Below, piece by piece: positions 52,845 through 63,779 of a DNA stretch of 64,000 nucleotides; the first letter of the stretch is position 1; each line of letters starts with the position of its first letter. Position numbers and translations under genes: made by a program. Under the pieces are notes generated by a model. The model was not told the DNA's origin and ran no database searches. It was given only the letters and a program-made list of their open reading frames with translations. Source of the stretch: Amblyomma americanum. Its lineage: Eukaryota; Arthropoda; Arachnida; Ixodida; Ixodidae. The stretch lies in the NCBI RefSeq assembly GCF_052857255.1, contig NC_135507.1, forward strand, positions 79,689,191 through 79,753,190, written 5' to 3'.

Positions 52845-53856
52845 CGCAACGCCGTCGAAGTACACCGTACGCGCGAATTGCATCAAGTGCACCACGGCCG
52901 CTGCGACTACACTAACATGGCGGAACAGTATCCCAGGGTTCCCAGCTACGCCGTCAGTGCAAGCCATGTATATATAGTGTTCACAGTTGACCGCCCAACA
53001 CCAAAGACTACAGCTACCACCCGGTCTTCGGCAGCTGAGCAGAGCTTGAAAAGGCCGATGCCGCTTCTCTTTTCCACACTGATGGCCTCCCGCATATTTG
53101 TATGTTCACGCTGCATTGCAGGTCGGCACCGCTCCACAAGGTACCGAAAAGCAGCCGGGCCAACGCGGAACGCCTGTCGAAAATGCTGGTCTCCGAGGTT
53201 CGGCAAAGTATCCTCATACCATCGCTCGTTGCGGGGATACACCCACCTACTGCGGTGCACAGTTCGCGGAAGGAACGCGACGGCTTTGCAATGGGCAATG
53301 TTTGCGAGAAGTTGTTCTTCCAGTGCGTCACCGTGCGCCTTAGCCGCATCCGCCGCCGCGCGTAATGATGCCACAGCGGCAATCTTCATGGCAATTTCAC
53401 ACTTCTTTCTAACGTCTTGCGATTCGTCGCTCATGATTACGGCAGCACGCTAACCAGGCACAACCTAATTTCTTTGAAATACGCACAAAGACACAAGCAG
53501 CAAAGCACGCTTCTCGCTAACAACGAGGAGCCGAACAGAAAAGGGCGCCCACCGTGGTCGGACCGAGAACGATGAAAAAAAAAAACTTTGTTTCAAAATA
53601 TCCGTTTCTCACCGTCAGAACGCTCGTTTATTATCGTGATAGCTACTTTTTCCAACATAAACGAATGCCCTCTTAGCTGAAGTGCTACCGTCTGCTTTAA
53701 TTTCATAATGTTACTAGCGCCGCTTCACACACAGCGGTGACTTTTGGCATTCACGGAGGCCGCGTTCTAACTCCTTTGGATTTGCCGTGTAGCAGCGTCG
53801 CTGCTCCTTTTCCTTTAGTACAATAAGACAACTTTACGGCAAAGGCCGAGAAGAAG

Positions 53857-53874
53857 TCCCGTGTGACAGGGGTA
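53857..53874 (-). repeat. Harbinger right terminal inverted repeat
   Basis: Its reverse complement reads TACCCCTGTCACACGGGA. It is followed by TTAGTCAC, which continues the PLE-type target sequence. Confidence 0.65.
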
Positions 53875-54260
53875 TTAGTCACGCTGGCGCACTGCAGGGA
53901 GGTGGTGACTAACAGCCTAAATCCCCCTCCCACTCCCCCGCGCCTTTCGCGTCACAGCTCTATTGCTTTAACAACCCCCCCCCCCCCGTCCATACTTAAA
54001 AGACGCTAGCTACTGCCCACAGTCACCCCTGATGAAGGAGCCGAGTCGGCTTCGAAACGATGGGTTATATTTAAAATTTTTGGTTGGGGTTGTGCAGTTA
54101 ATTATAAGTCTTCAAACCCAACCAGAGAGGCAAATCTGTCAAAATGTTTAGTTTACAATCCTCTTTATCTGCACGTCGGCAGTGGTGGTGGTGCGATAAC
54201 ATCAGTCACAGGCCCGTGCACTTTCCTTTCCTCTTCCCCTTTCAACCACTTACTACTACT
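53875..54260. other. PLE end fragments and presumed tail of the outer LINE
   Basis: 53875-53905 (TTAGTCACG...) is a PLE end in minus sense. From about 53906 a PLE end in plus sense begins (GTGACTAACAGCC) and contains the hammerhead motif at 54025. From about 54115 to 54260 the sequence looks like a LINE 3' UTR with a CTTTCCTTTCC stretch and a (TAC)n tail. The last assignment is inference. Confidence 0.45.
54025..54065 (+). ncRNA. Hammerhead-like motif (family 1, copy e)
   Basis: ACCC, CTGATGA, a well-paired stem II (AGCCGAGTCGGCT), GAAAC and GGGT are intact; the triplet between GAAAC and GGGT is GAT instead of GTT, breaking the ACGT stem III. It is the mirror partner of copy d across the Harbinger element. 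Confidence 0.6.
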
Positions 54261-54269
54261 ACCACCCTG
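54261..54269 (+). repeat. Right 9-bp target-site duplication of the transposon stack
   Basis: Second ACCACCCTG. It follows a (TAC)n tract that would be the tail of the outermost LINE, and homology to copy A resumes directly after it (AACAAC...CGCACAAAAG). Confidence 0.75.
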
Positions 54270-54493
54270 AACAACAACAACCGCACAAAAGCAAACCTGC
54301 ACCCAGTACATGCCCAGGGAATTAATCCCTCTTCAACTCAACGAAAAAAAGTCGCCAATGACCCCCTCCCCACTGTGCAACGTGACTAACAGCATTAACC
54401 CCCCCCCCCCTTCCCCCACGCCTTTCGCATCAGAGATTTTATTCCTCTGACCCCCTCCTCCCCTCCATACTTAAGACGCTAGCTACACCAGTC

Positions 54494-54531
54494 ACCCCTG
54501 ATGAAGGAGTCGAGTCGGCGTCGAAACGTGT
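54494..54531 (+). ncRNA. Degenerate hammerhead motif (family 1, copy f)
   Basis: ACCC, CTGATGA, stem II and GAAACGTG are present, but the GTTGGGT that would close stem I is replaced by GTTAAG, so stem I cannot form. It is the copy B counterpart of 3979-4019. Confidence 0.6.
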
Positions 54532-57177
54532 TAAGAATAATCTTTTTTGTTGGAGATGCGCAGTTTATTATATGTAAGCGGTCTACTACACCCGAATACT
54601 GCAAAGAAGTCCTAACCAGCAGTCTGGTTAACTAATATTGAATGGTTGACTTTTAATTTAATATCGAAAAGCTCTGATGTTATCGAGAGTAGTGTAGCCC
54701 TCCATAACTAACCTATGTAGCAGTTCTTAAAATTTCCACAAAAGCCGTTACCGTCGGCGCTGTGGCGCAACAAATTTTGGCTATTTCAATGAGTTACGTG
54801 CAGTGGAGAGGTTGCTTTTCCTGCAAGGTTATCGAAAATGTACGTGTTTTGGCAGGATGTAACCAAAATCTGTTGGGCCAGAGCGCAGAAGGTTACCGCG
54901 TTATCGAAATTTCAAAACCAATATAGATAAGGGTAATGGTAAGCTACATGCCTCTCAATAATTATACAACCTAACAGCAATAGTTAAAACGTACATACTA
55001 TTGAGTTTTGGTTAACCAGCCTGCTTGTTCACACATCTTAGCTTTATTCGGGCGTACTACACCGCTCACAATGCTATACCAAAAAAAGCGCCTTTCTAAC
55101 ACAAAACGCCTACTTTAAAAAATGTATGAAGTCTTAGGTGAAACACGCTGTATATAGAGCTTATGGTGCGCCATTCTTGCTACGTTACACTGCTAAGTTG
55201 ATTGTCATGGTTACGCTTGCCAAAAACTGTACATTAACCACTCGCACAGCATATGACCACTCAAAGCTTATTTGCGCTTTACCCGACGCACAAAGCGACA
55301 CCAGCAATTAATATTCTAGCTCCTTTCACGGGGGGCTGTTCTAATCAGGCTATGCTAAAACGGTACCAGGGCGTTCTGCGGTATAGAAATTAGCACACCC
55401 GTTGTCTAAGGAGACATACCTTGCCGAGAAACTTGCCGCGGGTGTATTCTGTCTGGGAATTCGTGTGGATGACGACGCCGGGGAATTCGTCGCTGGTCGT
55501 CGCAGAAGCCATCACGGAGAGAAAACGCGATCTCGACTCCACGCTTTCCACAGCTGCAATCCACACTTCAACACAGGCACCAGCGAGTGAGCTCGACACT
55601 GCCGTTTCTGACCGGTGGGGGACGGTTTTGGAAAGGTAGCATCACGTGCACGAAAATTAGCCACGCTCCTGGTTGGCGCCACTCGACACAGAGATGCATG
55701 CAGTGGCCGCCCCTAGTCGGGCGTGGCCCTCCTATTGTAGTCTATTGTATGCGCCATAGAAATCCCTTCCCTTATCTTGCTTCCGGAATAGGCCTTCTAG
55801 ACCCCTCAGGTCATCCATCATGCTGGGCATTTCCGGGGAATATAGCTTTTTTAGGGATCTTACCACACCTTCACCAGAACGTGTTCCAGCAGCAAAGGCT
55901 GACTCGTCACAGGGTTCGTGATAAGCTAGCATAGGCACTGTGAACAGCCTGTACTATTTCCTCCAGTGTCAGGTTTCCTCCTAGTCATGAATCACGCTTG
56001 CCTGTTGTGGAGTTACAACAGAAAAATGCGTGCCCGAATATTAGTTCATCGTTTTCCAGGAAGGTGTCGGCGTTTGCAGATGACGAAATTTATTTATTAC
56101 TTATTTCGCTTGGGTACGTTTGTTCACAGCTTGAAAAGTACGTTCTTGCGTCGTATGTGTTTCGTCCTTTGTCTTATTACGCAAGGACGGAGTTTTTCTA
56201 ACCACGTGTTTTCGTGCGGTGTCTGAGCCTTTACATATTCTAGAAATGTTTCTATTAGCAATAATCACGTAGTGCTAGACTGTAAAGCAAAAGCAGGTTA
56301 CATGCTGAGACTGTGAAGTATTCGTTTTCAGGTGCTGAGTGCTCAACTTAACAGGGTAGACAGTGAAAATTCAACACTAGAACCGTGGGTGGATGCCCTG
56401 GAAAGGTATACCTGAAATAGGGAGACTGGGGACAACCGAATACTCAGGGAAAGCGTGGCAACTACCGACATTGTAAACGAAGATGGCGGACATGCCAGTG
56501 CAGAACATGTGCACGAGATGGGCAATGGCTTTCTTACTTTCGGAAAGTTAGAGAAAACAGGTCAGAAAACAGGAATCACGAGCAGGTGTGAAAAAGTTAC
56601 TCATAAGGCAGGGAGTGGTAGCAAGGAGATCAACAGTGAAACGCCAACAAATGCGGTCAGAGCCAAGAGTCTGGGAAGGAACAAAGCCATAAAGGCGGTG
56701 GTAAGAGCAAGAAGGGGGACGAAAGTAAGTGAGCGGGAGGGAGTACACACGTGCTAATCGCCGGTAATTCCAACTTGAGCAACAGCGCCCGAACTATACT
56801 AGAGCGGGGGGAGGAGGGGGGGGGGGGGGGTAGGCGAGTGGCAGCGAGGATACTCCCGGAAAGGACAATAAACCAGAGACGGAAATCCGCCATTTTCCTA
56901 CGATTTCGGCTTGAAGCAATGAGAGAAAACTCGTCTGCTAGCCAGAACACTGGTTCAATGCAAACGCATGGAAGCATCGCAGGCGATACCCGGATCCGCG
57001 AGATCCGTACTCCGCCTTCCAATTGCTCCGTTCCTGCTTGACAGCTGTTGTCATCTGTCGTTTGCGCATGCGCTGAAGGAGGTGGTGGCTTGATTTCAAG
57101 CAATGGAGATGCGGGCATGAGCATACCGCATATCAGCCGTGCGAAAGAGAATGTTGCAAGGCGTCAGCTGGTAAAAA

Positions 57178-58041
57178 GGCGCATTCACACGACGGACGGT
57201 CGGTCCGCGGCCCGCGCATCACGTGTGGCCACCTCACTACAACTCATCTGCCGTCCGATGTTGCCAAGCGGACACGGCGGACCAAAAAAACAGACAACGC
57301 ACCAAGCGAGCCGAAGTTGCTGCAACGCTGGTAAGCAAGAAACAGAAGGCGAGCTTCAGTATGCTGCCTACTGACCCCGACTCTCCAATTTACTCTTCCA
57401 CCTCTCGGCACATCTGTACCCAACAATGAATGAGCTACAGTGGTATGCAACTCAAAAAGAGTCAGCAATTGCCCCCTAAAAGGAGGTCCTGCTGTTGATG
57501 ACATCTGGCGATTTCCACCCTTGACTCATTCTCTCCCCCTCTCCGCTGACCGGTCACATTTCACCGGCTAATGTTAAATCCCAGGGGGTGGAAATCGGAT
57601 TAATCGCGGCGTCATTTAAATCGGTCAAAATGATTTTTTTTAGTTACTTTATGGGAGTTTGACGTCCCAAAGCGACTCAGGCCGTGAGGAACGCCGTAGT
57701 GTAGGGCTGGGATCGTTTAATGTGCAATCACATCGCACAGCACACGGGCCTCTAGAATTTCGCCTCCGTCGAAATTTGACCGTGGGAGACACATGCACTG
57801 CAGCCGAAGCTATTATAGCAACTATACTAGCAATCCTAATGGAAACGTTGGAAAAGGTGGGCTGGTGGCCAGACGTAAAGCCCACAACTTCGTGACCCAC
57901 CGCTGAATCCTGCTGGGAAACACCCACTTGATATTTCTCTCTTGACCGGGCCGCGGGCGGACAGCGCGCCTCGCAAAGCATAGTGACGCGTGAACCGTGA
58001 TGCGCGGCCGCGGACCCTACGGTCTGTCGTGGGAATCGGCC
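57178..58041. mobile_element. Non-autonomous TIR element (MITE-like), copy B
   Basis: Counterpart of 6661-7540. The left end is GGCGCATTCACACGACGGAC; the right end read in reverse is GGCCGATTCCCACGACAGAC. It carries the same SINE fragment at about 57640-57790. Confidence 0.6.
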
Positions 58042-60026
58042 TTAGTGGTAGCGGTACCTTGTAGTTCAAAATAGCTGCGGCAGGACTAAATGATGCTCCT
58101 AATGGTCTCGCTGCAACGTCGGAGAAGATGGATTTCTAATGGCAGAAATAAACAGGAAACAGCATGGAATAGGCGTTTTCGGACTAATTGAACGAGATGG
58201 CATTCATTTTAGAAAAGGGCTGAGCGCAGGGATAGGCAGTGGCAGTGCCGTGGAAATTTTACGGGGTCCGTCGGCACTCCGGGCTTCCGAACACGTATCA
58301 GCAAATGCAATAATGGAGGCTGAGGCCAACAACATGGAAACTGGGAACATAAGGAACGAAATATAGAAAATAAATTTAGCACATGATCAGTTTCATAAAT
58401 ATGCATAAGGGCAGAGAAAGAGGAAAACGGTCAAAAACATATCAGCATTTAAAGGAAGGTGAAATATAGTCATGCGCTCTATTTGAGATTCAGGTATCTG
58501 GACGACCCTTCGTTTATCGATAGCTACAACTTGGAGGAGTCGAACAGATAAACGACGAAGTGAAGGGGGTAGGAACTGCTAAGTTGATATATCGCAAAAC
58601 AAATTGGCAAGGAATAAAATAACACTGCAGACGACGCATATGGGTATTGGGAGCAATTTCCGGTTAAAGGCCACAGCTAGCGGTAACTCATGCATGGACG
58701 GTGGACAATTGCAGGCAAATAAAAATAACGATTTTGTAAAATATCTCAAAGAAGACATAAACAGTTGATAGACGATGCCGAGATGATTCTACTATGAAAG
58801 AAGGAATGGCAACATCAAATGTCTGGACGGGTGCACAAATAGTAACGGGACCTTAATATACTGTAACTCTGTGAGGAAGTTATTGCAAATAGAGAACCTA
58901 AATGTGAAGGAGAAATCACAAGGAATTGCGGAGAGTTTGGGCACTGGGACGCCAGCATCGTCCGGCGGTGAAGGCGGTGATCGAAGACCGCTCTCCAGGC
59001 TGTAAAGTTCAAGTTAAGCAGGGGCTGCAATACTCTGGCGTCCTTAGTGGAACGTTGTAGCGCTTCACACGCAGACACACACACACACGGCTAATGTGTG
59101 TAACTGTGGTGGCCCATTAAGTACTCGCAACAGATATGGCTTCGGCTGTTTCAGCTCTCAGCCAGGACACACGGTCTGTCCTGTGGAAAACGTTGGGGAA
59201 GAATGTAATGACTGAGGCCACCTCGAACATTTTAATGAATCCTAAGCAATTAATAATAATAATAATAATTGGTTTTTTGAGCTTTTGCTTTTCGCCTGTG
59301 TTTAAGAGTGGCCAGTACATTATGACTTCAGCCCATGAAATTGTGCTCATAAAAAAATGTGAAAGGGACGAGAATATATAGCGGCAATCAATGTGTGAAC
59401 CTCCGCCCTCTTGCCCAGTTTGGATTGTTGGAAGATATACCAGTGCCGCATTTTAAACGGGGTGCCAGCATGTCCACCATTCTCGTTTTTTTTGCTTTAT
59501 TTTTTTACGAGGTTGGTATGTAAATTCGTCATTCTTTTTAAAGTACAATCCCTAACCGTGCTGTCCGAAGCTGATGCCGCCTCCTAGGATTTTAAGGCGC
59601 CAATCTTCCAATCCCGTTTTGCTAACTTGTAGCGCAGATCCATTCACATGACCATTGTTGTCTCTAAACTCTAGGGCCTCGGGGAGAGTGACTTTGTTTC
59701 CCTCGACATCCAGAAAATACTGCCGCGTTCTTGTATAATGTGTTCAATTCTTTCTATAGATGTACCACACATTGCTCATGTGTCATCTTGTTCGTTAAAT
59801 TTCCTTTTGTATCTTCGCGTTGTAAGACAGCCTGATCTGGCTTCAAAGAGTAGGGCACTGCCTTTTGAGTTATCACAGAACTAGTCCTTATTGATCTGCA
59901 TTTTACAGCCTTATGAAGTTCTACATTCTGTTTTTTTTTGCCGTTGAACTGATCATGTTTTTACCATCTACATTGCATACTGCATATGCCGGCGAAAGTG
60001 AACAAAGGAGGGCAAAACTTCAGGGT

Positions 60027-60073
60027 GCTTGCCAACGTTCCGACAAGAGGACTTGACTTCGTCTGGGCAAAGC
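60027..60073 (-). ncRNA. Degenerate hammerhead-like motif (family 2, copy 3)
   Basis: Same layout as 10441-10487: GCTTTGCC, CAGACGA, hairpin, GGAAC, GTT, GGCAAGC. It corresponds by position to the 9620 copy in the other duplication arm. Confidence 0.4.
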
Positions 60074-60461
60074 ATTCATCATTGACGGGATTTAACTAGG
60101 GTCATCCCTCCGAGCTGGAAGAACTAGTGAGGGGAGGAGGGTGGGAAGTGGGAATGGATTTAGGGTTGGGAGTGTGAAACTTGTCCAGGCATGATGGCTG
60201 CTAAAGTTGATTATCTGGTCTACCTGCAAAACTATTTATACAAAAAGGCAAGCTCAGCACAAAGGAATGCGAGTGTGTGGATCGTGGAGAGATAGCCATA
60301 GTGGCCTTGAAATGCTGTGTCCAGCTAGGACTGGTGGCTTGGTATGACTAGCTGCGTTGATCTGAAAACTCAGATAAGGGTTAAGTCGGCATGGCAGAAC
60401 AAAATACCGAGAAACATGTAATAAAGTAAAAAGACAAAACATGATGGCAAATTCAGTGTAA

Positions 60462-61858
60462 TGGCGAGTTAATAATAATAATAATAATTGGTTTTTTAGG
60501 GAAAGGAAATGGCGCAGTATCTGTCTCATATATCGTTGGACACCTGAACCGCGCCGTCAGGGAAGGGATAAAGGAGGGAGTGAAAGAAGAGAAGAACAAA
60601 TAGGTCCGTAGTGGAGGGCTCCGGAATAATTTCGACCACCTGGGGATCTTTAACGTGCACTGACATCGCACAGCACACGGACGCCTTAGCGTTTTTCCTC
60701 CATAAAAACGCAGCCGCCGCGGTCGGGTTCGAACCCGGGAACTCCGGATCAGTAGTCGAGCGCCCTAACCACTGAGCCACCGCGGCGGGTATGGCGAGTT
60801 CTCACTTGGACATTTGGCGGCGAAATGGAGCGGAATCCGCGGCCGCCGAAATGTTGTCTCGTTCATACTTCCCGGCCACCGCGCCGCCGCTCATCATCTG
60901 TGTGTCGTCTGCTCACGGCGTACACAGATGTGGCAAGAGGTTAATCGATGCTGTCTACGTACCAAAACCGTATGCACGCTTGCTTACGCTAAATGCTGCT
61001 ATTTTGTCGGACGTTACCCCATTTCTAACATTCCTACTTTTAAATGCCTAGTGGTGCCTTCTGGTGGTTAGGAGAGGAACTATTGTTATCAACAAACCCA
61101 CGGCCCTCTTAAGCTTAAACGGGGAAGAATCGTAACCCGAAATACAAATTAAAGCAAATTTATCGCTCAAACGTTTTCTTATGGGCGATATAAGACAAAG
61201 CGAAAGACCGCTGGCTCTTTTATGGCCAGCGAACGCGCTAAAGAAAGGCAGTAACAGCGACGAATTCAGTCTGAATCGGGGCGTCCTGCATCGAAGGGCG
61301 CCGCCATGTTAGTCGCCGCGGGTACTCGCCTTCCTATTGGCTGACGAGATTCGGCGGATTTTTTTTCCGGCGGCCGAATTCGGTCCTGGACCGATCGTCA
61401 TTTCCGCTGGGTATTTCGGCGGAATCTTTGCCGCTCCAGCGGATTCCGCTCGCTCTCGCCGCCGAATGTCCAAGTGTGAACGCGCCATAAGAGGAGCGCC
61501 GGTTGTGTTGACAGTAGTAGTTCCCGTCCTGACAAGCAGATGGCGACACTAGGCTGGGCGTTTGGTTGCGAGTCTGTTTGCATACGGTGAACTAAAAATG
61601 GGAATGTGCCTGCGTTTACGTACGCAAGCGTGCATACGGTTATGGTACACAGACAGCATCGATTTATGCTCTTTTCTAACCATATATGTGTACGCCGCGA
61701 GCGGTGACGTGGTGGCCGGGAAGTGTGTGGAAAAGCGAGAAACAGCAGCGGCGCGGCGGTTCCGCCTCGCCCGGGCGTCAACAGATGAGAACAGGTCCTA
61801 GTTTTCCCGGCGAGCGAATCCGTTCGCTCGCCGGATTTTGGACAAGTGTGAATGCGCC
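60462..61858. mobile_element. Long-TIR (foldback-like) element specific to copy B
   Basis: Flanked by TAA on both sides (60459-60461 and 61859-61861) and absent from copy A. The ends are TGGCGAGTTCTCACTTGGACAT at the left and, read in reverse, GGGCGCATTCACACTTGTCC at the right. About 200 bases inside the left end (after the SINE) reappear inverted at about 61600-61780, including CGATGCTGTCTGCGTACC-like and CCGTATGCACGCTTGC segments. A further inverted terminus lies internally at 61440-61487, followed by TAA, so it may be two related elements joined. No transposase is present; the TAA target suggests mobilisation by a Harbinger-type enzyme. Confidence 0.6.
60471..60790 (-). mobile_element. Full-length tRNA-derived tick SINE
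   Basis: A 10-bp TSD, ATGGCGAGTT, lies at 60461-60470 and 60791-60800. The minus strand reads a tRNA-like head (CCGCGGTGGCTCAGTGG A box, GGTTCGAACCC B box), a body with GTGCTGTGCGATGTCAGTGC and GTCGAAATTATTCCGGAG, and an ATT-repeat tail. It inserted into the first bases of the long-TIR element. Confidence 0.85.
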
Positions 61859-62275
61859 CTAAGCATGGCAGGGAGGGGAGGGGGTGGAAAGGAATGCCGA
61901 AGATGTGTTCCAGATAAGTGGCACAAAGAGAAGTAGGGCACAAGATAAACTTAAATTCAACACAAAAGAGAAAAACAAATCAAATAAATATTTCCATAAA
62001 TGAAGGGATCGACGCGCTCACCAACGCTCTAACTCAAAGTCCACACCCACGTCGTCTCCCTGTCGCTTATATCCGCCAGCCGCGACTCAGGTGCTTCAGC
62101 TTTCGATGGCAGATGCCGCGGCTGGCAACATCTTTTCCTTACATTGTTATTTTATTAATAAAAAGTCACTAACAACAACATGAAACTGAAGTATATCTGA
62201 TCCTGTTCTTACTATCCACGTTGCATTCTGCATAGGTAATGCGAAACTGAACAAAGGAGGGCAAAACTTCAGGGT

Positions 62276-62322
62276 GCCTGCCAACGTTCCCACAAGAGGA
62301 CTTGACTTCGTCTGGGCAAAGC
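62276..62322 (-). ncRNA. Degenerate hammerhead-like motif (family 2, copy 4)
   Basis: Same layout as 10441-10487, its counterpart by position. Stem I has one G-U pair (GCTTTGCC with GGCAGGC), and stem II has lost its terminal pair (GTGGG). Confidence 0.4.
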
Positions 62323-62389
62323 GTTCATCATTGACGGGATCCTTGACGCCCGTGGTGAGCGCATCGATCCCTTCATTAATGAGAATATT

Positions 62390-63306
62390 TATTCAATTTG
62401 TTTGCTACCCGTTGGTTCATGAGTTCAATGAGTACACTCAGTGAACTCACTGACCAACGAGTGGCAAACAGAGCTCGAAAACAGTATATCCTACACATCC
62501 TCCGCGGTCATACTGCCAGCTCCCCGACAACCGCCCCAAGAAGCTCACAGGGTTTTTGTATTTGTGGGCGAAAATGGCGCGCGGTTCCAATAAAGGACAG
62601 CCTAATGCCAAACAACTCCTGTATTTCACTTACATACCACCAATTCTTGAATATGCCTGCCATGCATAGGACCCCCAGTTTGCTTATTTATCTCACATGA
62701 CCGAGCGCGTCCAGAATAATGCTGTGTTATTTGTGGCCAATAATTACAGCTTCTCAACTAGTGTCACGTCTCTTAAAATCCACCTTGGTTTGGGATTTTT
62801 AGCCAACCGTAGGAAACATTTGAGGTTCCAAATCATGCATCGCATCTATTTTAAAAAGCTGAGCATTGACAAAGACTGGTACCTGCTTTAGCCTCACTTT
62901 TTCTCTAGACTTGATCATCAGTGGAATATCCCAGGGACTGAATGTAGGACAGATATTTACAAAACCTCGCTCTTTCCACGGATGACCAATGCGTGGAACC
63001 GGGTGCCAGCCGGCCTCACTGAGTGTTGCACGGATGATCATTTCGGCGCATTCTTATCTAATGTGTTACTGACGCGCAGTTCACTTGCGGGCGTCTTTCA
63101 TTTTGTTAGCGTCATTGCATCTCTGGAGTGCGGTTGTCCTCCTTCAGTGCATGCATTTCCTCATTCATTATTAGCTGTGTCATTGTATTTTTGTTATTGG
63201 TGGTACTTTCGGCCAAACAAGCAGAAGTTATTGTGTTTCCCACCCTGCATTAATGCATTCGGGCGCTGCAGCTCTCTGTAATAAATAAATTAATAAATAA
63301 ATAAAA
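62390..63306 (+). pseudogene. CR1/L2-type LINE, 3' end of ORF2 and tail, copy B
   Basis: Better preserved than the 10560 copy. One frame gives ERVQNNAVLFVANNYSFS, LGLGFLANRRKHLRFQIMHR, TDIYKTSLFPRMTNAWNRVP and a hydrophobic C-terminus ending INAFGRCSSL, then an AATAA-repeat tail (63276-63306). Frame changes and an early stop remain. The RT catalytic part is missing. Confidence 0.65.
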
Positions 63307-63779
63307 CCTCAGATATAGCAACACTGAAATTTAGCGGGCGTCAGCAAGGGGTACCTCAAAAGATGTCCCCAACATAATTAAGGATTTGGTCTTGTCCACA
63401 TTTCCAGAGCACACCGATGTAAAGAATTGAAGCTTCCGTAACTAACGCTGTTAAGTCCACCACTGAGGCAGTGTTGGAGGTGTATTTTCGGCTTTTGTCT
63501 TTCGGTATTTCGTTCCGCTATGATTACTAATCCCTTATCTGAGTTTTTCAGGTCAACGCAGCCAGTCATACCTAAAGTCCCTAGAAAAGTTTATCTAGGG
63601 GCTTTAGTCATACCCCGCCACCTGTCCCAGCTGAACGCACGGCCTTTCATGGCCACGCTCGCTGGTCTTTTATTTTAATTGTGTTGGAAATGTCGTTCGT
63701 CTTAAGACACTCTCCTGCCCTGGCATGACGTAAGTTAAAACGTTGTTACACCCGCATTTGAGGATAGGACTTCTGTCCT

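Larger units (their letters stand above)
32415..52968. mobile_element. ISL2EU-type DNA transposon carrying YqaJ and THAP-DDE genes
   Basis: The left end starts CATGGTTTGCATGTGACG; the right end reads CATGGCTTGCACTGACGG on the opposite strand. The element sits between TATA (32411-32414) and TATATATA (52969-52976) inside the Harbinger transposase, whose frame is restored if the element and one TATA are removed. It codes for a YqaJ-type nuclease (+) and a THAP-DDE transposase (-). This pairing is, to my knowledge, characteristic of the ISL2EU branch related to PIF/Harbinger. Without its own later insertions it would be about 5 kb. Reported ISL2EU targets are short; TA and TATA cannot be told apart here because of the repeat. 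Confidence 0.75.
31210..53434 (-). pseudogene. PIF/Harbinger (HARBI1-like) transposase, split by the ISL2EU insertion
   Basis: Coding parts on the minus strand: 53434 to about 52973, then (after the 20.5 kb ISL2EU insertion) 32410-32208, then 31650-31210. The N-terminal part has WYEDTLPNLGDQHFRQAFRV and the helix-turn-helix-like FGVGRSTVNTIY; the frame continues as REFAETVVVVLEPEW on the other side. The catalytic Asp are in GALDGCHF and ILCDQAFAL and the Glu is in RRIVENAFGRMKARFR, so the DDE triad is complete. The last intron runs from a CAA|GTGTTT donor to a GGTAG|AGTGTC acceptor and gives YKGWQ/SVILLALVDH, as the family expects. The product would be about 370 residues. Besides the insertion I see no stop or frameshift. 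The element cuts and pastes DNA; this copy is inactive because its gene is split. Confidence 0.85.
28051..53874. mobile_element. PIF/Harbinger DNA transposon, interrupted by an ISL2EU element
   Basis: The left TIR TACCCTTGTCGCACGGGC (28051-28068) matches the reverse complement of the right end, TACCCCTGTCACACGGGA. The flanking trinucleotides are TAA at the left and TTA at the right, consistent with the TWA target of Harbinger after one mutation; the PLE sequence it hit reads GCTGTTAGTCAC. Both genes of an autonomous Harbinger are present: a Myb/SANT-like gene on + and a DDE_Tnp_4-type transposase on -. Without the ISL2EU insertion (32415-52968) the element would be about 5.3 kb. Confidence 0.75.

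Noticed and set aside
27885..54065. A single giant 26 kb transposon with inverted ends (Maverick-like or similar)
   Set aside because: The interior divides exactly into separate elements with their own target duplications and restored frames, and no DNA polymerase B, integrase-capsid set or similar gene is present.
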